Assembly: GCA_965200685.1 (NCBI GenBank)
Contig: OZ241379.1
Coordinates: 1,612,001 to 1,676,000, forward strand
Direction of reading: 5' to 3'
Source: Bin5 sp965200685
GTDB lineage: Bacteria > Chloroflexota > Anaerolineae > Caldilineales > Caldilineaceae
Length of the DNA: 64,000 nucleotides
How positions within the stretch are numbered: the first letter of the stretch is position 1; the number at the start of each line of letters is the position of its first letter. Shown here piece after piece: positions 59,651 to 64,000 of this stretch. Below the pieces are notes generated by a model. It was not told the origin of the DNA. It did not search any database and saw only the letters and a list, made by a program, of their open reading frames with translations. Both the position numbers and the translations under genes were made by a program.

Positions 59651-61066
59651 ATGATACACGAATCCATGTATGAACTGCGCCAAAACCTGCAGGGTGCTGT
59701 TGGCATTGATATCAAAGGAAATGTTGAAGTCTTGGACGCGTACAAAGTGCGTCGGGATGTGATCGATACCCTCGTTCGGGATGCTGTCTTCGGCACATAT
59801 CCGCTGAAGACATTCAGCCGCTGGCTTATCTGGGAGCTCGGCCAGGTGTTGGGCGCACGTCCTGCCAGTATCCACGATTTTTATATGGCCAGGGCCGCGG
59901 GGGAATGGTCGAACCGCACGGTGCCGGCCATGAATATGCGCTTCACCACCTATGACGCGGGGCGGGCTGCCTACCGCGCCGCACAACGCACCAACACCGG
60001 CGCATTTATCTTTGAAATCGCTCGCAGCGAAATGGGCTATACCTATCAGGAACCCGCGGAGTTCTCAGCAGTCCTCATCGCTGCAGCCATCAAAGAAGAG
60101 TACCAGGGGCCTATCTTCATTCAGGGCGACCACTTTCAGGTGAACGCCAAGAAATATAAGACCGACCCGGCAGGTGCTCTACAAGAGATCAAGACACTGG
60201 TGAAGAAGGCTGTGCCGGCCGGTTATTGGAACATAGACATCGACACTAGCACATTAGTGACAGTAGAACCGGACTCGTTAGACGAGCAACAGTGCGAAAA
60301 CTATCTACGCTCGGCCCAACTGACGAAGTTCATCCGCGATCTAGAGCCGGAAGGAGTCACCATTAACCTGGGCGGAGAGATCGGGGAAGTCGGCGAAAAG
60401 AACTCAACTGTCGAAGAGTTGGACGCCTATATCAATGGCTACAAGCGTGTACTCGGCGAATTAGGTGACTACGCCGGCCTGAGTAAGATCAGTGTTGCCA
60501 CCGGTACCGCTCATGGAGGTGTTCTGCTGCCCGATGGCAGCCATGCAGAAGTAGCGGTAGATTTTGATACCCTACACGATTTAAGCGCGCGGGCCCGCTT
60601 CCACGGGGCCGGCGGCGCAGTCCAGCATGGGGCCAGCACTCTGCCGGATGACCTGTTCAATCGCTTTCCCGAAGTGCAAACGATTGAAATTCACCTGGCC
60701 ACCGGATTCACCAACACGTTTCTGGACCATCCCAACTTCCCCCAATCCCTGCTAGATGGAATCTACGCCCATTTGGACGCACACCACGCGCACGAACGTA
60801 ACCCCTCTGATACTGATATAGTCTTCCATCTGAAGACCCGCAAAAAGGCGATGGGGCCATTCAAGCCGGAACTGTGGGGGCTTCCCCAGGCGCGCAGTGA
60901 GGAGATCTTTGCCAGCGTTGAAGATCACTATGCCTTTTTCTACGAAAAACTGAACGTAGCTGGCACGCGCGAACTGGTGAACCGCATCGTTAGGCCGATT
61001 GCCCATCATAAACCGATGCCCACCTTTGGCCGGGGCTCAGGCGATGACGAAGGCTTGGCAGATTAA
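59651..61066 (+). CDS. Class II fructose-bisphosphate aldolase-like protein, long form
   Basis: 471 residues from ATG 59651 with GAGAGG before it (an upstream in-frame start at 59579 is not supported by an SD). The zinc-aldolase pattern is visible: GDHF (Asp/His) at about 180, GGEIGEVGEKNS (Glu), ATGTAHGGV (His) and FHGAGGAVQHGAS (His plus phosphate-binding Gly/Ser). It is 100-150 residues longer than usual enzymes, with extra N-terminal helices and a C-terminal extension (RSEEIFASVEDHYAFFYEKL). Likely a ketose-phosphate or related aldolase. It is 3 bases before tsaB. Confidence 0.82.
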   Translation: MIHESMYELRQNLQGAVGIDIKGNVEVLDAYKVRRDVIDTLVRDAVFGTYPLKTFSRWLIWELGQVLGARPASIHDFYMARAAGEWSNRTVPAMNMRFTTYDAGRAAYRAAQRTNTGAFIFEIARSEMGYTYQEPAEFSAVLIAAAIKEEYQGPIFIQGDHFQVNAKKYKTDPAGALQEIKTLVKKAVPAGYWNIDIDTSTLVTVEPDSLDEQQCENYLRSAQLTKFIRDLEPEGVTINLGGEIGEVGEKNSTVEELDAYINGYKRVLGELGDYAGLSKISVATGTAHGGVLLPDGSHAEVAVDFDTLHDLSARARFHGAGGAVQHGASTLPDDLFNRFPEVQTIEIHLATGFTNTFLDHPNFPQSLLDGIYAHLDAHHAHERNPSDTDIVFHLKTRKKAMGPFKPELWGLPQARSEEIFASVEDHYAFFYEKLNVAGTRELVNRIVRPIAHHKPMPTFGRGSGDDEGLAD

Positions 61067-61069
61067 CCC

Positions 61070-61759
61070 TTGCTTCTCGCTCTTGATACCGCAACCGCAA
61101 CCTCTACCATTGCCTTATTTGATCCGGCCACCAATAGCCTGCTGGCGGAGCAAGTCTGGCAATCGCGCCGGCGTCAGACGGAAGAACTTCTGCCGGCTCT
61201 GGCGGAGATGCTGGCGCGCCTAGAATGTTCTGTTGATGATATCCAGATCATCGCTGTTACGACCGGGCCAGGCAGTTTCAGCGGTGTACGCATCGGCATC
61301 AGCACAGTCAAAGGGCTTGCCCTTGGGCTTGCCAAACAGCCCCTGCTCATTGGATTGCCGGTGTTGAGTGTTACGGCCGCGCCGTTTATGCCCATGGCCA
61401 GTGCCTGCGGCGCGGCCATCTGGCCAATGCTTCAAGCAGGCCGGGTCCGTTTCAATTGGGCAACAGCCCCGGCCGATGATCCCCTGTGGTTGCCGTCCAT
61501 TGACGACCACCGGGCCGGGCAACTCGAAGCGTTCGTCCAAGCAGTACAAGAACAGAGCTGTCCTGTCTGGCTGGTAGGTGAACTAAACGCTGCCCTTATC
61601 CAAGCAGCCCAGATCCTACCCCATGTCCACTGCATCGACCCCGTCACTGGTCTGCGGCGAGGCGGCATCCTAGCACGGCTGGCAGTACGCCATTGGCAAG
61701 CCGGTTCACCCGCTGTAACTGATCCCATAGAGCCGCTTTATCTGCGCCCACCCCGATAG
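61070..61759 (+). CDS. tsaB: tRNA threonylcarbamoyladenosine biosynthesis protein TsaB
   Basis: 229 residues from a TTG start three bases after the aldolase stop. ASKHA-fold N-terminus LLALDTATATSTIALF and the family mark VTTGPGSFSGVRIGISTVKGLALGL. TsaB scaffolds TsaD/TsaE in making t6A at position 37 of tRNAs reading ANN codons; it lacks catalysis itself. Followed after 4 bases by rimI, a common bacterial pairing. Confidence 0.93.
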   Translation: MLLALDTATATSTIALFDPATNSLLAEQVWQSRRRQTEELLPALAEMLARLECSVDDIQIIAVTTGPGSFSGVRIGISTVKGLALGLAKQPLLIGLPVLSVTAAPFMPMASACGAAIWPMLQAGRVRFNWATAPADDPLWLPSIDDHRAGQLEAFVQAVQEQSCPVWLVGELNAALIQAAQILPHVHCIDPVTGLRRGGILARLAVRHWQAGSPAVTDPIEPLYLRPPR

Positions 61760-61763
61760 AAAA

Positions 61764-62405
61764 ATGAAAAATCCCTGCCCCCTCCTCATCGCTCCGTTGA
61801 CCTTGGCCGATTTGAACAATGTCATGCTCCTAGAATCTATGAGCTTTCAGACCCCCTGGTCCCGGGCAATATATCAACATGAACTGACCCGAAATCGATT
61901 CAGCCGCTATCTCAAAGTATCTCCCGCGCTAGGGAAGGCAGTTTTGCGGCCTCTTACATCACCAACAGATACGAGGAGCAGGACAAACGGCTCGGAACAG
62001 ACCATCCCTCTGATTGCCCAAGGCGGCATGATGCTTTGCGGCGACGAGATGCACATCGTCACCATTGCTGTTCTGCCGGCCTGGCGGGGCCGTTCCATCG
62101 GCGAGTGGTTGCTGTTGGCCTTGCTTTCTTTGGGACGCAGCAAGGGTGCTGCGGAGGCTATCTTAGAAGTGCGGGCCGATAATCACATCGCCCAATGTCT
62201 CTATCAAAAGCTCAATTTTGTACAGGTCGGCTATCGACGTCGCTACTATGCGGACAAAGAAGATGCTCTGGTCATGTCCCTCGAAAATCTGAACACAGGG
62301 CCCGTATGGGAGCCGCTTGAAACGCGTTTCAAGCGGCTCTCGGCACTCCAAGGAGATTCATGGGCAAGCCACATGAGGACACGCCGTGGTGGCCGCAGGC
62401 GGTGA
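61764..62405 (+). CDS. rimI: Ribosomal-protein-alanine N-acetyltransferase RimI-like
   Basis: 213 residues. GNAT core: MTLADLNNV-type start (LTLADLNNVMLLESMSFQTPWS), acetyl-CoA motif VLPAWRGRSIGEWLLLALLSLGRSKGA, and EVRADNHIAQCLYQKLNFVQVGYRRRYY. The usual protein ends near LVMSLENL; here some 30 further residues follow, translated from a 30-base perfect palindrome and its flank. A 25-residue polar insertion (about 55-80) sits before the GGMMLCGDEMHIVTIAV strand. Acetylates the N-terminal Ala of ribosomal protein S18 in characterised cases. Convergent with murA, 11 bases apart. Confidence 0.88.
   Translation: MKNPCPLLIAPLTLADLNNVMLLESMSFQTPWSRAIYQHELTRNRFSRYLKVSPALGKAVLRPLTSPTDTRSRTNGSEQTIPLIAQGGMMLCGDEMHIVTIAVLPAWRGRSIGEWLLLALLSLGRSKGAAEAILEVRADNHIAQCLYQKLNFVQVGYRRRYYADKEDALVMSLENLNTGPVWEPLETRFKRLSALQGDSWASHMRTRRGGRRR
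62310..62339. terminator. 30-base perfect palindrome in the 3' end of rimI
   Basis: GAGCCGCTTGAAACG (62310-62324) is followed at once by its exact complement to 62339. It lies inside the rimI coding end and between two convergent genes, so it may act as a bidirectional terminator or be an inserted repeat element. Confidence 0.5.
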
Positions 62406-62416
62406 AGGACATCCGC

Positions 62417-63727
62417 TTACGTATCCAAGCGCTTGATTTTGGCACCGACCGAGCGCAGCTTCTCATCCACCCACTGGTATCCCCGGTCGATCTGTTCAAT
62501 ATTGCCGATGGTCGTCTGTCCTGCTGCCGCCAACGCCGCGAGGACGAGGGCCATCCCGGCCCGGATGTCCGGGCTGCTGACCGATTGCCCCACAAGCTGG
62601 GTCGGCCCGACAATGACAGCCCGATGGGGATCACAGACGATAATCTGCGCGCCCATGGCCACCAATTTGTCGACAAAAAAGAGACGGCTTTCAAACATTT
62701 TCTCGTGGACCAAAACTGTGCCTTGGGCCTGTGTAGCCACAACAACGGCAATACTCATCACATCCGCTGGGAAGGCTGGCCAAGGCGCATCGTCAATTTT
62801 CGGGACCACACCGCCGAAATCCGCTCGAATCCGCAGATTCTGCTCATCAGGCAAGACGAGACTATAGCCGGTCAGGGTTGCTGCCGGATCTTCCTCCAGA
62901 TACATACGCACGCCCAGCCGCCGGCTGAAAACCATTTTGATCATGCGTAGATGCTTGGGATCCACATTGGCGATACGCAACTCGCCTTTGGTGATGGCCC
63001 CGAGGCCGATAAAACTGCCAACTTCCATATAATCCGGCCCAAGGGTCGCCTGCGCGCCCTGAAGCCGTTCCTGCCCATGGATGATCAGTGTATTGCTACC
63101 GATGCCTTCAATGGGACAACCCATCGCCATCAGGAGATGGCACAATTCCTGTACATGGGGTTCGCTGGCGGTGTTGTGGAGGACAGTGGTGCCTTTGGCT
63201 AATGAGGCAGCCATTATCGCGTTTTGAGTGGCAGTCACCGAGGCCTCATCCAGAAGAATGTCCGCGCCTTGTAACCCTTTGGTGGCACGCAATTCAAAGT
63301 GATCGTTGTGGGAGAAGGATACGCCTAGCTCCTTGAAGACCAATAGATGGGTGTCAATGCGACGACGGCCAATATCATCTCCGCCAGCAGTGCCCTCAAC
63401 CCGGAATGCGCCATAGCGGGCCAGAAGCGGGCCCATCAGATTGAGGCCGCCGCGAATCTTGCCGAACAAGCGCGCATCCGGCGCATAACTGTGGATATCC
63501 GCAGCACAGAGCGTCACTCGATGGCCCTCTTTGTGGACATATACACCCAATCCCTGCAGGATATCCAAAATCGTGTGGATATCCTCAATATCCGGGACAT
63601 TTTCCAAGGTGACAGTTTCATCGGTCAGCAAAGACGCGGCCATCAGAGGAAAGGCGGCATTTTTGTTTCCACTGATACTGACAGTCCCCTCAATTCGGTG
63701 ACCACCTTCAATGGCAAATGAAGACAT
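62417..63727 (-). CDS. murA: UDP-N-acetylglucosamine 1-carboxyvinyltransferase
   Basis: 436 residues from ATG 63727 with AAGGAG upstream. First committed step of peptidoglycan synthesis: transfers enolpyruvate from PEP to UDP-GlcNAc. Lys22-Asn23 (SGNKNAAFPLMAASLL), the Arg-rich IGRRRIDTH loop, and MFESRLFFVDKL are present. In the active loop the family sequence GGCAIG is GGDDIG; Asp117 occupies the position of E. coli Cys115, the residue alkylated by fosfomycin. The same Cys-to-Asp change occurs in naturally resistant bacteria. A longer in-frame start (63796) is rejected for lack of SD. Confidence 0.95.
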   Translation of the reverse strand: MSSFAIEGGHRIEGTVSISGNKNAAFPLMAASLLTDETVTLENVPDIEDIHTILDILQGLGVYVHKEGHRVTLCAADIHSYAPDARLFGKIRGGLNLMGPLLARYGAFRVEGTAGGDDIGRRRIDTHLLVFKELGVSFSHNDHFELRATKGLQGADILLDEASVTATQNAIMAASLAKGTTVLHNTASEPHVQELCHLLMAMGCPIEGIGSNTLIIHGQERLQGAQATLGPDYMEVGSFIGLGAITKGELRIANVDPKHLRMIKMVFSRRLGVRMYLEEDPAATLTGYSLVLPDEQNLRIRADFGGVVPKIDDAPWPAFPADVMSIAVVVATQAQGTVLVHEKMFESRLFFVDKLVAMGAQIIVCDPHRAVIVGPTQLVGQSVSSPDIRAGMALVLAALAAAGQTTIGNIEQIDRGYQWVDEKLRSVGAKIKRLDT

Positions 63728-64000
63728 TGTTACTCCTTGTGTCTCTGTGACAAAATTCAAATCAAAAGCGGAGTGGCAATCGGTAGAACGCTTCATTCTA
63801 GGATTGTATTCCTGGTCCGTCTAAAAACAAAGGCAGAGAACAGGCGTTCGCTATTGTCAACCAACAAACTTCGCGTTTCAAAGTCTTTATGATACAATAC
63901 GTAGGTACGTTCAGTCGAACGATTATGCAGGTCGTGATCCACATGGATAGGCCAACCAGAATCAAAGGTGCTTGTGGGTATCATTGACAGTTTATCATTT
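63728..64000. other. Upstream region of murA at the window edge
   Basis: 273 bases. A 63-codon minus-strand frame (63793-63984) is open but shows no recognisable motif or SD and may be spurious. On the plus strand TG-A-TACAAT (63890-63898) is an extended -10 candidate without a good -35. CGTTC-AGTC-GAACG (63908-63921) is a small inverted repeat. Nothing else is supported. Confidence 0.35.

Noticed and set aside
63793..63984. 63-codon minus-strand frame upstream of murA
   Set aside because: No motif or clear ribosome-binding site, and it would overlap the untranslated leader of murA; kept only as a note.

Overview
The window looks like a chromosomal segment of an uncultured, GC-moderate bacterium, most probably a member of the Chloroflexota (Caldilineae/Anaerolineae type). 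This is an inference from three things: secreted proteins with Thr/Pro-rich linkers, a recurring C-terminal (F/Y)LPLVR(Q/K) tail, and a very high load of ABC importers, Gfo/Idh/MocA oxidoreductases and sugar-acid enzymes. No rRNA, tRNA, CRISPR array or insertion sequence was recognised.

Layout. 1-4.7 kb: the 3' end of a secreted protein with a duplicated domain, a CorA-like transporter that lacks the GMN signature, a small unknown protein, a Nudix hydrolase, a GNAT protein and a monoacylglycerol-lipase-like hydrolase. 4.8-8.5 kb: a decaying defence-type islet with an orphan ParA ATPase, a broken HsdR_N/N6-methylase fusion gene, an antitoxin/MazF-like toxin pair and a small remnant. 8.5-16.4 kb: YesL-like membrane protein, metG, a membrane glycosyltransferase-like protein with a G11 tract, a PhyH dioxygenase, and an AraC-GyrI-GyrI regulator divergent from an enolase-superfamily dehydratase. 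16.4-24.7 kb (minus strand): a complete sugar ABC importer operon ending in a beta-propeller lipoprotein, then a fumarylacetoacetase-family hydrolase and an NAD-dependent epimerase. 24.7-36.9 kb: flavin reductase, a 33-bp-repeat coiled-coil protein, a GH172 (DUF2961) protein divergent from a peptide/sugar-type ABC importer without ATPases, a cupin, an oxidoreductase, a nitrilase-fold protein lacking its catalytic cysteine, an FprA-type ferredoxin reductase and two small membrane proteins. 37.1-41.5 kb: sugar catabolism (class II aldolase/SDR fusion, oxidoreductase, PdxA).

41.5-55.1 kb is the most unusual region: four tandem secreted leucine-rich-repeat (LRR) genes with plant-type 24-residue repeats (LTGxIP) and repeated N-terminal caps. 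Three of them begin with a near-identical promoter/leader that carries a long poly-C tract (C19, C20 and C25) inside the coding frame. The C20 copy is in frame; the C19 and C25 copies are out of frame. Three of the four share an almost constant C-terminal module ending in LPLVR and are followed by a conserved hairpin. In the C25 copy the out-of-frame leader stops in an ATGA overlap with a second start codon, which suggests a long-form/short-form switch rather than simple on/off. The set has a variable-repeat/constant-tail design that resembles a recombining, phase-variable surface receptor or adhesin family.

55.2-64 kb: aminotransferase, Crp/Fnr regulator, a secreted trypsin-like protease ending in the same LPLVRQ tail, a polysaccharide deacetylase with a Pro-rich stalk and an internal LPLV motif, a class II aldolase-like protein, tsaB, rimI and murA. 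The MurA carries Asp in place of the fosfomycin-target cysteine.
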